Shown here piece after piece: positions 1-8,690 of a stretch of 64,000 nt of DNA (position 1 is the first letter of the stretch; the number at the start of each line of letters is the position of its first letter). A model generated the notes under the pieces. The model was not told the origin of the DNA, did not search any database, and was given only the letters and a program-made list of their open reading frames with translations. Source of the stretch: Zeimonas sediminis (lineage in GTDB: Bacteria; Pseudomonadota; Gammaproteobacteria; Burkholderiales; Burkholderiaceae_E); assembly GCF_023721795.1 (NCBI RefSeq), contig NZ_JAMQYE010000001.1:744001-808000 (forward strand), read 5' to 3'. The position numbers were made by a program, and so were the translations under genes.

Positions 1-1231
<1,231 letters not shown>

Positions 1232-1261
1232 GGCTGCGGGAAGCGGACGAATCAGGCCGGT

Positions 1262-1291
1262 TTGACCCGGTCGCTGCGCTTTGATTAGAAT
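1262..1291 (+). promoter_or_regulatory. Sigma-70 promoter of tRNA-Val
   Basis: A TTGACC -35 box at 1262-1267 is separated by 18 bases from a TAGAAT -10 box at 1286-1291. Transcription would start near 1298, a few bases before the mature tRNA. The match to the sigma-70 consensus is good and the position fits tRNA expression. It lies just after the stop of the MgtE-like gene. Confidence 0.7.
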
Positions 1292-1305
1292 CTCGCCTCT
1301 CTATC

Positions 1306-1380
1306 GGGCGGCTAGCTCAGCGGTAGAGCACTGCCTTCACACGGCAGGGGTCACAGGTTCGAACCCTGTGCCGCCCACCA
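1306..1380 (+). tRNA. tRNA-Val (anticodon CAC)
   Basis: A 75-base cloverleaf can be folded by eye. The acceptor stem pairs GGGCGGC with GCCGCCC, followed by discriminator A and an encoded CCA end. The anticodon arm is CTGCC/GGCAG around the loop TTCACAC, giving anticodon CAC, which reads the valine codon GTG. The T arm has the usual GGTTCGAACC core. GTG is very common in this high-GC genome. No integrase or repeated 3' end lies nearby, so nothing suggests use as an attachment site. Confidence 0.97.
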
Positions 1381-1396
1381 GAATCCCCCAGCGCGT

Positions 1397-2047
1397 CTAA
1401 TGCGACCGGTCCGCGGCGCTGCCGCGGGTGCGCAGCTCGCGGTGCACCGCATCGGCGGCCTGCTGCATCAGCCCCATCAGGGCACGGTGAGCAGTCTTCG
1501 ATATCTGTTCGCCAGGGCTTCCCGACAGGAAGTAGGTCTCGCCCTGCACGCTGCCGGACTCGAAGTCCCGTTCCCAGATCGTCTTGCCGCTGGCGTCCGA
1601 CAGGCTGACCGACAGGGTCATTTCCACGATCGGTGTGACCGCGAAGCCGAGATTCCGGATCTGGTTGTACTGGTAATCGAACGCCGCGACGCGCGGCCGG
1701 ACGACGGCCGCGTAACCGGCCTGCCCCGCCGCCGATTCCACGAGCGCCACCCCGTCCGCAAACACCTCGCGGAAGGCCGTGGTGGCCGCCTCGCGGGTGA
1801 TCAGGCCGATCGGCATGGTGAGGGTCGTCCCGCCGCCGGTGAAGCTGGTCGGGTTACCGCTGAAGCTTTCTTCCTGCGCGGCCTTCGACATCTCGATGGC
1901 GCCCCTGCCCGGCACCTTGGCGTCGTAGACCCGCGGAGCGTACTGGAAGTAGGCAGGGTTGAGCCCGGACTCGAAGGCGCAGCCCGCCAGGGTGAACGCG
2001 GACACCGCGACAAGCGCCATCCATCGGCGGCCTGGTCTGGCCATCAT
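1397..2047 (-). CDS. Predicted lipoprotein, function unknown
   Basis: This is a predicted exported lipoprotein of 216 residues. The N-terminus has a basic start, a hydrophobic stretch and a lipobox (FTLAGC), so the mature protein should begin at that cysteine. The body is moderately hydrophilic with Gly/Ser-rich and beta-rich segments (for example MTLSVSLSDASGKTIWERDFESG), which suggests an envelope beta-sandwich, but I do not recognise the family. Two ATG codons stand in tandem (2045-2047 and 2042-2044); an AGGAG box four bases upstream of the first supports a start here, while longer readings lack a signal peptide. It is transcribed towards the tRNA and follows the RidA-like gene on the same strand. 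Confidence 0.75.
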   Translation of the reverse strand: MMARPGRRWMALVAVSAFTLAGCAFESGLNPAYFQYAPRVYDAKVPGRGAIEMSKAAQEESFSGNPTSFTGGGTTLTMPIGLITREAATTAFREVFADGVALVESAAGQAGYAAVVRPRVAAFDYQYNQIRNLGFAVTPIVEMTLSVSLSDASGKTIWERDFESGSVQGETYFLSGSPGEQISKTAHRALMGLMQQAADAVHRELRTRGSAADRSH

Positions 2048-2096
2048 CGATCTCCTTTCGTTACGCGAGTCTGGCCGACAAGGCTGCGCGTCGGAA

Positions 2097-2849
2097 TCAC
2101 AGCACAAGCTCCCGCCCCACCCCGCACACGTCCATCTCGAACTCGAGCCCCAGGACCGGGGGCCGCGCGAAATGCCACACCAGGCCGCCCGCCATCGCGC
2201 CGCGCGCGGCCAGTTCCTCGCCGACCAGCGCACCGATGTCGCGGACCGTGTAGGCCTGGCTGAACACCGCGTCGCGCCAGCCGAAGCCCAATGCCGTGAG
2301 GCGGGCCTCCATCGCGTCGAACACGAACCTCACCTTCTCGCGCAGCGCGTCGGGCGAGATCTCGCCATAGCGGACGATCCGTTCTGCGTAGGGCGCCGAG
2401 CCCGGCCTCGCGTCGCCGCCGCCCGCCAGCATGAAGCCCGGTGGCCGCCCCGGCTCGGCCGGCACCGTGTAGCAGAACGCGAACATCGAGGGCTCGGCGG
2501 GCTTGCCGTAGGCGGGGCAGACGTTGGTTCGGGCGACCGGGTTCACGCCGTCCCGGTAAATGCCCCAGCGCTCGAGCGTGGTCACGTATTGCCGGTTGAA
2601 GTCGACGAAGCCCTGGTCGGTGAAGGGCTCGGCCGAGCGCAGTTCGCAGTGCGCGAAGGCGGTGGTCGGGCGGCCGATTGCGGCCAGGTGCGCCTCGACC
2701 GCGGCAAAGGCCTCGGCCATCGGCAGCGGCTCGCGGAAGCGGGCGCGCACCAGTTCGTGGCCGTCCAGCGCGGCCACGCCGCCCGAATACTGGAACAGGC
2801 CCCGGATGTAGCGGTAGCCGCCCGCCGGGAAGTCGGTTGTCTTCGTCAT
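2097..2849 (-). CDS. Tandem RidA-like (YjgF/YER057c/UK114) protein
   Basis: This 250-residue protein looks like two RidA-type domains in tandem. The first half contains YRYIRGLFQYSGGVAAL and FVDFNRQYVTTLERWG, followed by VARTNVCP, which parallel the RidA pattern of a substrate-pocket strand, an F-N-x-x-Y helix and a final ARTxV strand. The second half repeats the theme (ALGFGWRDAVFSQAYTVRDI, then RPPVLGLEFEMD). RidA proteins hydrolyse reactive enamines/imines, and some relatives are 2-aminomuconate-type deaminases. The canonical RidA arginine in ARTxV is present in the first domain only. The ATG at 2849 has a GAGGCG box upstream. Function is inferred from fold resemblance; the substrate is unknown. 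Confidence 0.6.
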   Translation of the reverse strand: MTKTTDFPAGGYRYIRGLFQYSGGVAALDGHELVRARFREPLPMAEAFAAVEAHLAAIGRPTTAFAHCELRSAEPFTDQGFVDFNRQYVTTLERWGIYRDGVNPVARTNVCPAYGKPAEPSMFAFCYTVPAEPGRPPGFMLAGGGDARPGSAPYAERIVRYGEISPDALREKVRFVFDAMEARLTALGFGWRDAVFSQAYTVRDIGALVGEELAARGAMAGGLVWHFARPPVLGLEFEMDVCGVGRELVL

Positions 2850-3019
2850 TCGCTGGCGCCTCGATCCAGGGGTGGACTGGTCGGATTCTGTCCCAAACCG
2901 GCGACCGAACGTAAGCCGGCTTCGGCTTGCCCCGACGGACCGCCCTTGCGGCCGGGTCCTTGCGAGAGAATCGAACGACGCCGCCGCGCATTTCCCGCCA
3001 CCAAGCTTCCGGAGCTTCG

Positions 3020-3616
3020 ATGATGAACCCGACACGCCGTCACTACTCCCCGCCCCTGCTCGCCGCTGCGGTCCTTCTGGCCTCGGCAGGTGCCGCCTCG
3101 GCCGCCCCGCAGGGCTACGTCGTGGAGCCGATGCACACCTTCGTGACCTTCGAGGTGCTGCACTTCGGCACCTCCACCGTGCGCGCCCGCTTCGACCGGA
3201 AGGACGGCCACATCGTCCTCGACCGCGAGGCGCGCACCGGCGAGGCGAAGATCACGATCGACACCGCCTCGGTGAACTCGGGCGTGCCAGACTTCGACAA
3301 GCACCTGAAGAGCAAGGACTTCTTCGACGTGGCGAACACGCCCGAGGCGGTCTTCGCCGGCACCACTTTCAGGTTCGACGGCGAAAGAGTGAGCGCCGTC
3401 GACGGCACGCTGACCCTGCTCGGCAAGACGAACCCGGTCTCGCTGAAGGCCGTGCGCTTCAACTGCTACGACAACCCGATCCTGAAGGCCCGGGTCTGCG
3501 GCGGGGACTTCGAGACCACGATCCGGCGCAGCCAGTGGGGCATGAACTGGGGCATCGACATGGGCATTCCCGACGAGGTCCGCCTGACGATCCAGATCGA
3601 GGCGGTGCGTCAGTAG
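3020..3616 (+). CDS. YceI family periplasmic protein
   Basis: This is a YceI-family protein of 198 residues. The family forms a lipocalin-like beta barrel that binds polyisoprenoid or other lipids in the periplasm. A signal peptide covers about residues 1-29 (hydrophobic core followed by AGAASAAP). The mature part has the family pattern: YVVEPMHTFVTFEVLHFG at the start, DFDKHLKSKDFFDV in the middle and SQWGMNWGI near the end. Two in-frame ATGs stand side by side at 3020 and 3023, and a GGAG box at 3011-3014 fits either. A stable hairpin follows the stop, so the gene is probably monocistronic. Confidence 0.9.
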   Translation: MMNPTRRHYSPPLLAAAVLLASAGAASAAPQGYVVEPMHTFVTFEVLHFGTSTVRARFDRKDGHIVLDREARTGEAKITIDTASVNSGVPDFDKHLKSKDFFDVANTPEAVFAGTTFRFDGERVSAVDGTLTLLGKTNPVSLKAVRFNCYDNPILKARVCGGDFETTIRRSQWGMNWGIDMGIPDEVRLTIQIEAVRQ

Positions 3617-3630
3617 GCCGAAGCTGCGCG

Positions 3631-3652
3631 CCGGGCGGGCGTGGCCGCCCGG
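3631..3652. terminator. GC-rich hairpin after yceI
   Basis: A perfect 8-bp stem (CCGGGCGG / CCGCCCGG) encloses a 6-base loop 15 bases after the YceI stop. There is no T run, so intrinsic termination is uncertain, but the position is right for a 3' end or a transcript-stabilising structure. Confidence 0.4.
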
Positions 3653-3782
3653 ATACGACCGACAAGAGCGTCGACTCAGGTCAAACATCGAATCCGCCCG
3701 GGCGGCTACGCTAGCCGGAAAGTAGGGGTGCCCGCCGGCGCCCACCGGCCGCGAACCGGCCTGCAACCTGGAGCACCGAGCG

Positions 3783-4454
3783 ATGAACGAACCGATCGAC
3801 CTGTCCACCCGTCGCTTCCTGAAGGCCGTCGGCGCCGGCGCCGCCGTGCTGGCCGCGGGCTGCGCGAGCCGGCCGAAGGGGGCGGTGCCCGAGGAGGGCT
3901 TCGAGTACAAGCGCATCTCGCCGGCAGTCCCCACCGTTGCCGCCAAGGGCAAGATCGAGGTGGTCGAGTTCTTCTGGTACTCCTGCCCGTTCTGCAACGC
4001 GATGGAGCCGCTGATTCACGACTGGCTGGGCAGGCAACCCGCCGACGTGGCCTTCCGCGCAGTGCATCCGGGCATCTCGCCGAGCTGGCGCGCGAACCAG
4101 CAGCTGCACTACACGCTCGAGGCGCTCGGCAAGGCCGACGATCTGCGCAAGTCGGTCTTCTCGGCCATCCACGACGGCGGCATGGACCTCGGCCGGCGCG
4201 ACCAGATGGCGAGCTTCGCGGCGGGCCTGGGCGTGGACCGGCAGAAGTTCCTGCAGGCCTTCGATTCGCCGGCGGTCGCCGCGAAGATGCGGGAAGCTAC
4301 CGACCTGGCCAAGGCCTACAGGATCGACGGCGTGCCGATGTTCGGCATCAACGGGAAGTGGCTCACTTCGCCGTCGCTGCTCGGGGGCAGCTACACCGAG
4401 ACCTTCCGGGTCATCGAGTACCTGCTCGCGCTCGAGCGCAAGGGAACGGCTTGA
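3783..4454 (+). CDS. DsbA-like thiol:disulfide oxidoreductase, lipoprotein
   Basis: This 223-residue DsbA-family protein should act on disulfides in the periplasm. The N-terminus combines a twin-arginine-like TRRFLK with a lipobox ending at Cys27, so it is probably a membrane-anchored lipoprotein. The active-site motif is CPFC (residues 68-71) after VVEFFWYS, where classical DsbA has CPHC; the dipeptide between the cysteines tunes redox potential, so it may be less oxidising. GVPMFGING supplies the cis-proline loop. Its stop overlaps the start of the next thioredoxin-like gene, which is followed by a CcdA-like gene, so the three look like one thiol-redox operon. Confidence 0.88.
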   Translation: MNEPIDLSTRRFLKAVGAGAAVLAAGCASRPKGAVPEEGFEYKRISPAVPTVAAKGKIEVVEFFWYSCPFCNAMEPLIHDWLGRQPADVAFRAVHPGISPSWRANQQLHYTLEALGKADDLRKSVFSAIHDGGMDLGRRDQMASFAAGLGVDRQKFLQAFDSPAVAAKMREATDLAKAYRIDGVPMFGINGKWLTSPSLLGGSYTETFRVIEYLLALERKGTA

Positions 4455-4840
4455 TCGTGCCTCCGCTAGCGAAGACGGCGTCGGCGCTCGCGCTGGCGCT
4501 GTGGGCCGCCTGCGCGGCCGCCCTGGACATCGTCCCCTTTTCCGCCGAGGCCCTGCAGCAGGCCCGGCAGGCCGAGGCCCCGATCGCGCTGCACTTCCAC
4601 TCGAAGAGCTGCGCGACCTGCAGGCTGCAGGAGAAGGCCTTCGTCGCGATGCGCGACGATCCGGAACTCGACATGAAACTGCTGGTCGTCGACTTCGACG
4701 AGGACACCGAGACCCCGCGCTCCTTCCGGGTGTTCTCCACGGGCGCCGTGGTCGTGCTGCGCGGCAGCGCCGAGCGCGCCCGCATGATGGGGGTCGTCGA
4801 CCGCAAGCAGTTGAAGGCCGGATTGCTGAAGGCGTTCTGA
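4451..4840 (+). CDS. Small periplasmic thioredoxin-like protein (CATC)
   Basis: This 129-residue exported protein has a thioredoxin fold. A hydrophobic signal segment (ASALALALWAACAAA) precedes a short domain in which LHFHSKSCATC places the redox pair CATC at residues 54-57; the second conserved region is LLVVDFDEDTETPRSFRV. It lacks the WCGPC of cytosolic thioredoxins. The start is uncertain: TTG at 4451 overlaps the preceding stop (TTGA) with an AGGGA box five bases upstream, and GTG at 4457 is also in frame. The CcdA-like gene starts three bases after its stop, so it probably receives electrons from that membrane protein and passes them to periplasmic disulfides. Confidence 0.78.
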   Translation: MIVPPLAKTASALALALWAACAAALDIVPFSAEALQQARQAEAPIALHFHSKSCATCRLQEKAFVAMRDDPELDMKLLVVDFDEDTETPRSFRVFSTGAVVVLRGSAERARMMGVVDRKQLKAGLLKAF

Positions 4841-4843
4841 ACC

Positions 4844-5581
4844 GTGGCGATCACCGTCTCGGTCCTTCAGATGGGCCTCACGCTGGTCGCGGGCGCGCTT
4901 TCCACGCTCTCGCCCTGCGTGTTCCCGCTGCTGCCGGTCGTCGTGGGCTCGGTCGCCCACACCCACCACCGCACCGGCCCGATCGCGATGGCCGCCGGCA
5001 TGGTCGCGGCCTTCGTGTTCCTCGGCGTGGCGCTGGGCGCGGTCGGGCCGGCGCTCGGGATCGGTGCCGGCCACTTTCGCGTCGTTGCCGGGACGCTGCT
5101 GGTGGTGATCGCCGCGATCATGCTGATGCCCGAGGCCCAGGAGCACACACCTGCCTGGCTGTCGGGCCTCGCGTCGATGGCGCAGCGGGCGTCCACCCAT
5201 CTTCACCCGGAAACGATCCCCGGCGCGTTCGTGCTGGGCGGGCTGCTCGGGCTCGTCTGGAGCCCCTGCTCCGGCCCGCTGCTCGGATCCGGCCTGGCGC
5301 TGGTCGCCACCGAGGGCGGGCTGCTGAACGGCGCGCTGATCCTCGGGCTGTTCGGGGTCGGCGCCGCGCTTCCGCTGATGGCGGCGGCCTATGCCTCCCG
5401 TGCGCTGTTCGCGCGCATGCGCGGCTGGGTGCTCGGCCACTCCCAGGACCTGCGGCGCGGCTTCGCCGTGCTGATCGGCCTGATGGGCGTCGCTATCCTG
5501 ACCGGGGCCGACCGCTGGCTCGAGGCGAAGCTGCTCGACATGCTGCCCGACGCCTGGCTCGAGCTGACCACCCGCTTCTAG
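4844..5581 (+). CDS. CcdA/DsbD-type membrane electron transporter
   Basis: This 245-residue integral membrane protein resembles CcdA and the DsbD membrane domain, which carry electrons from cytoplasmic thioredoxin across the inner membrane. Two cysteines sit in matching proline-flanked motifs, LSPCVFPLLP (Cys25) and WSPCSGPLLG (Cys142), as in the inverted repeat of the family. About six hydrophobic segments are visible. It starts at a GTG three bases after the thioredoxin-like gene, so translation is probably coupled. SoxV of sulfur oxidisers belongs to this family, and the sox operon in this window has no soxV of its own; a supporting role there is inference. Confidence 0.88.
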   Translation: MAITVSVLQMGLTLVAGALSTLSPCVFPLLPVVVGSVAHTHHRTGPIAMAAGMVAAFVFLGVALGAVGPALGIGAGHFRVVAGTLLVVIAAIMLMPEAQEHTPAWLSGLASMAQRASTHLHPETIPGAFVLGGLLGLVWSPCSGPLLGSGLALVATEGGLLNGALILGLFGVGAALPLMAAAYASRALFARMRGWVLGHSQDLRRGFAVLIGLMGVAILTGADRWLEAKLLDMLPDAWLELTTRF

Positions 5582-5628
5582 CGCATCGCCGGCGACCCGA
5601 TGCCGGGTCGCGCCGCGCGCGTTGCTGC

Positions 5629-6429
5629 TCAGCCCCGCCTCTCGCCCGCGTGCCGGCGCGCGATGCTGTAGACCGTGGCCGCGACCTCATCGTCGGGCAA
5701 GGGCGGCCGGCAGCGCGCGCGGTTCCAGGCCAGCAGCAGCTCGAGCACGACCTGCGGGTCGACTTCGTGCCACAGCAGGTGGCCCGACAGCGACGCGATC
5801 GTCGCGTTGCGCGAGCCTTCCTCGACGCCTTCGGCGACCAGGCTGCGCCAGTGCGCGAGCGGGTGGCCCTGATGGCCGGGGTTGCCCGCCACGATCCGCC
5901 GCAGCCAGGCGGGCATCGGCGCCGGGCGCAGCGCGTCGGGCCCTTGCCCATCGCGCCAGCGGTACGGCCGTCCGTTCGGGTGGATCGAAGGCGGCGCAAC
6001 CACGACGCCGCCGTCGCCACGCAGATCCAGTCCTTCCCGGAACCCGACCCGGTTCGGCACCGCTTCGCCGAAGTGCCGGAAGTACAGATGGCGACCGCCT
6101 CCGCCGGTCAGGCACTCCAGCGTGGGCTCGATCTCGCCGAACTCGCGCTCGAGTGCCGCCAGGCTCTCCGGACCGCCGTGCCCGGCGTCGACGTCGACCA
6201 CCAGCAGGCCCGAGACCTCACCGGTGACGATGCCGACGTTCGCGTCCGGCCAGCGCCGGAACCACTGCTCGACGTCGGAGGGCTCGGCGCGCCGATGCTG
6301 GAACGGCGTCCAGCGGATCAGCGGGCGCTTCCCGCGCGGCAGCATCGGCACGACCGACCAGCCGATCCGCAGATAGGCGAGCGCGTCGCGCAGCGCGGCC
6401 GGGCCCGATGGCGGATCGCTGGCGTTCAT
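5629..6429 (-). CDS. Stand-alone archaeo-eukaryotic primase/polymerase (Prim-Pol)
   Basis: This 266-residue protein matches the bifunctional DNA primase/polymerase (AEP) domain. An N-terminal WSVVPMLPRGKRPL segment is followed by the catalytic DxD at residues 79-81 (LLVVDVDAG), the TGGGGRHLYF motif with His114, and LDLRGDGGVVVAPPSIH carrying the third acidic position. The C-terminal part (EEGSRNATIASLSGHLLW) resembles the PriCT helical domain. There is no helicase domain and no phage or plasmid gene beside it, although this family is usually found in mobile elements. It shares the minus strand with the BON protein 43 bases upstream. The domain call is confident; the cellular role is unknown. 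Confidence 0.82.
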   Translation of the reverse strand: MNASDPPSGPAALRDALAYLRIGWSVVPMLPRGKRPLIRWTPFQHRRAEPSDVEQWFRRWPDANVGIVTGEVSGLLVVDVDAGHGGPESLAALEREFGEIEPTLECLTGGGGRHLYFRHFGEAVPNRVGFREGLDLRGDGGVVVAPPSIHPNGRPYRWRDGQGPDALRPAPMPAWLRRIVAGNPGHQGHPLAHWRSLVAEGVEEGSRNATIASLSGHLLWHEVDPQVVLELLLAWNRARCRPPLPDDEVAATVYSIARRHAGERRG

Positions 6430-6472
6430 CGCTACGAGGGGGCTCGCGGTCTTCGCGTCGCGGCGCCGGCGC

Positions 6473-7207
6473 TCAGCCCGGCATCCTGACCCGCAGCGCG
6501 TCGACGACCTCGTCGACGCCGAACAGGGCCCAGGCGTCGGCCTCGGCGCGCCGTCTGTCGTGCTCGCTGGTCACGGTGCCGGACAGCGTCACGACCCAGT
6601 TCTCGCAACGGATCGCGATGCCCTCGGCGTCGAGCGACGGGTCGAGCTCGAAGACCAGCGCGAGCGCGTCGACGACCTCGCCGTCGTTGTCCTCCTCGTC
6701 GGGCATCACCGCGAGCGAGTTGACGACGTCGCGACAGCCCGCGGTCCACCATGCCAGAACGCCCGCCAGGCGCTTGTGGGAAAGGCTGGCGACCTGGCCT
6801 TCGAAGGTCACCACGCCTTCGGACACCGCGGCCTCGATCGCACCGGCGGCGTCGGCAGATCCCTCACGGAGCAACTCGAAACGATCCTGCGCCCCGACCC
6901 GGATCGCGCAGTTGCGCAGTTCGGGGGTGCCGAGCAGGAAGTTGCCCAGCGCGTCGCGGATCGCGGGGTCGCCACGACGCTCGGCCGGCGCCACGTGCAG
7001 CCGGTCGACCACGCCGCGAGCGCTCTCGACCGAGGCCGCGATGCGCAAGGCGAGCTTCTTGGCCGCGACGCTGGCGGCCTCGCCGGCCAGCGCGATCGCG
7101 CCGGCCTCGACGCCGACCGAGATCGGGTGCCGGTGCAGCTCGATTCGCGGATCGCGCTCGAGCGCGGCCCGGACCCGCCTGACGATCGCTTCCTCGGTGC
7201 TCGCCAT
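6473..7207 (-). CDS. BON-domain repeat protein
   Basis: This 244-residue protein contains about three BON-type modules, recognisable from repeated patterns of a short helix followed by I-x-V-x-x-G-x-I-x-L-x-G (ISVGVEAGAIALAGEA; VSEGVVTFEGQV; IRCENWVVTLSGTV). BON domains bind phospholipids or act as scaffolds and are common in OsmY-like stress proteins. No signal peptide is visible, so unlike OsmY it may be cytoplasmic. The start at 7207 has a GGGAGG box five bases upstream. The SRAP gene diverges 55 bases away, so the two share a regulatory region. Confidence 0.75.
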   Translation of the reverse strand: MASTEEAIVRRVRAALERDPRIELHRHPISVGVEAGAIALAGEAASVAAKKLALRIAASVESARGVVDRLHVAPAERRGDPAIRDALGNFLLGTPELRNCAIRVGAQDRFELLREGSADAAGAIEAAVSEGVVTFEGQVASLSHKRLAGVLAWWTAGCRDVVNSLAVMPDEEDNDGEVVDALALVFELDPSLDAEGIAIRCENWVVTLSGTVTSEHDRRRAEADAWALFGVDEVVDALRVRMPG

Positions 7208-7262
7208 GAAGCCTCCCGATGTTCTGCCGTTCGCGCCCCCTCGGGGATGATAACTTCCGGGC

Positions 7263-8000
7263 ATGTGCGGCCGCTACGTCCTCTACGGTCCCGACAGCCG
7301 GCTGGTCGAGGCCTTCGACATCGCCGAGATGCCCCCGTTCCGCCCGCGCTACAACGTGGCGCCGCAGACCGAGGTGCTGGTCGTGCGCGCCCGGCCCGAC
7401 GGTTCGCGGATCGCCGAGCTCGTTCGCTGGGGGCTGATCCCCGCCTGGGCGAAGGACCCGGCGATCGGCCTGAAGACGATCAATGCGCGCTCGGAAACCG
7501 CTGCTGCAAAGCCGGCCTTTCGCGCCGCGTTCCGGCGCTCGCGCTGCATCGTGCCGGCCAACGGTTTCTACGAGTGGCAGGCGCAACCGGGCCGCTCGCG
7601 CAAGCAGCCGTTCTACATCCGCCCCGCCCGCGGAGCTTTCTTCGGGTTCGCCGGTCTGCTGGAGCGCTGGCAAGGTCCCGACGGGGCGGTCGCGAGTTGC
7701 GCGATCCTGACCTGCGAAGCCAACGCCGCGATGGCCCCAGTCCACGACCGGATGCCCTGCATCCTGTCGGCGGACGACTATGCGCGCTGGCTCGATCCCG
7801 ACCGCCGCGACGCCGACGCGCTGCAGGCGCTGCTGCGCCCGGCGCCCGACGACACGCTCGCGCTGCACCCGGTGAGCCCGGCGGTCGGCAACGCGCGCAA
7901 CGAGGGGCCGGCGTTGATCGAACCGTTCGCGGCCGGCGAGCCGTCGCCCGCTGCCGCCTTCGACGCCTCCACCCCGCCCCCGACCGACCCGCCCAGATGA
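7263..8000 (+). CDS. SRAP-domain DNA-protein crosslink sensor (YedK/HMCES family)
   Basis: This 245-residue SRAP protein forms a stable covalent link with abasic sites in single-stranded DNA through Cys2, shielding them from error-prone repair. The catalytic set is present: Cys2 exposed after methionine removal (MCGRYVLY), Asn74 and Arg76 in INARSET, Glu104 in FYEW, and His161 in PVHDRMP. The C-terminal tail is proline-rich and probably disordered. Its stop overlaps the start of the GST gene (ATGA), so the two are probably co-translated. The gene is usually annotated as an SOS-associated peptidase, but I saw no LexA box next to it. Confidence 0.93.
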   Translation: MCGRYVLYGPDSRLVEAFDIAEMPPFRPRYNVAPQTEVLVVRARPDGSRIAELVRWGLIPAWAKDPAIGLKTINARSETAAAKPAFRAAFRRSRCIVPANGFYEWQAQPGRSRKQPFYIRPARGAFFGFAGLLERWQGPDGAVASCAILTCEANAAMAPVHDRMPCILSADDYARWLDPDRRDADALQALLRPAPDDTLALHPVSPAVGNARNEGPALIEPFAAGEPSPAAAFDASTPPPTDPPR

Positions 8001-8677
8001 CCGCGATCACCCTGCACCACTGCGTTGCCGCCCGCTCCTTCCGCCCGCTGTGGATGCTCGAGGAGATCGGCCTGCCGTACTCGCTGAAAGTGCTGCCCTT
8101 CCCGCCTCGCCAGCACGATCGCTCGTACCTCGAGGTGAATCCGGCAGGCACGGTGCCGGCCTTCTTCGACGGCACGATGCGGATGACCGAGTCGGCCGCG
8201 ATCTGCCACTACCTGGCCGCCCGCCACTCGCCGGGCGCGCTGAACGTGGAGGTCGACGAGCCGGACTTCGGCCCCTACCTGAACTGGCTGCACTTCGGCG
8301 AGGCCACGCTGACCTTCCCGCAGACGCTGGTGCTGCGCTACGGCCGCTTCGAGGCGTGGGAGCGCCGCCTTCCGCAGGTGGTCGAGGACTACTCGCGATG
8401 GTTCCTCGCGCGGCTGCGCACGCTGGAGCCCCTGCTCGCCGACCGGGAGTTCCTCTGTGCGGGCCGCTTCACCGCGGCCGACGTGTCGGTCGGCTACGCG
8501 CTGCTGGTCGCCGGGCACGTAGGCCTCGACGCCGGGTTCACGCCTTCGGTGCGCGCCTACTGGGAGCGCCTGCGCGTTCGCCCGGCCTTCCTGCGCGCCC
8601 AGGCCGCCGAGCGCGAGGCTGCGCTCGCGCAGGGCGTGTCGCCGCTGCCGGCGCCGGATACACCGGGCCCGGATTGA
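7997..8677 (+). CDS. Glutathione S-transferase family protein
   Basis: This 226-residue protein has the GST layout: an N-terminal thioredoxin-like domain (ITLHHCVAARSFRPLWMLEE) with the glutathione-binding NPAGTVPAF and TESAAICHYL motifs, then an all-helical C-terminal domain containing FTAADVSVGYALL, the N-capping box of the family. The likely catalytic residue is a Ser or Cys in the first loop rather than Tyr. It overlaps the upstream SRAP gene by four bases. The substrate is unknown; GSTs of this kind detoxify electrophiles or act in aromatic catabolism. Confidence 0.9.
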   Translation: MTAITLHHCVAARSFRPLWMLEEIGLPYSLKVLPFPPRQHDRSYLEVNPAGTVPAFFDGTMRMTESAAICHYLAARHSPGALNVEVDEPDFGPYLNWLHFGEATLTFPQTLVLRYGRFEAWERRLPQVVEDYSRWFLARLRTLEPLLADREFLCAGRFTAADVSVGYALLVAGHVGLDAGFTPSVRAYWERLRVRPAFLRAQAAEREAALAQGVSPLPAPDTPGPD

Positions 8678-8690
8678 GCCGCTGCGCCCT

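Noticed and set aside
1306-1380. tRNA-Val as an integration site for a genomic island
   Set aside because: No integrase, no repeated tRNA 3' end and no compositional break were seen nearby.
5629-6429. Prim-Pol gene as part of a prophage or plasmid remnant
   Set aside because: Neighbours are ordinary chromosomal genes and base composition does not change.
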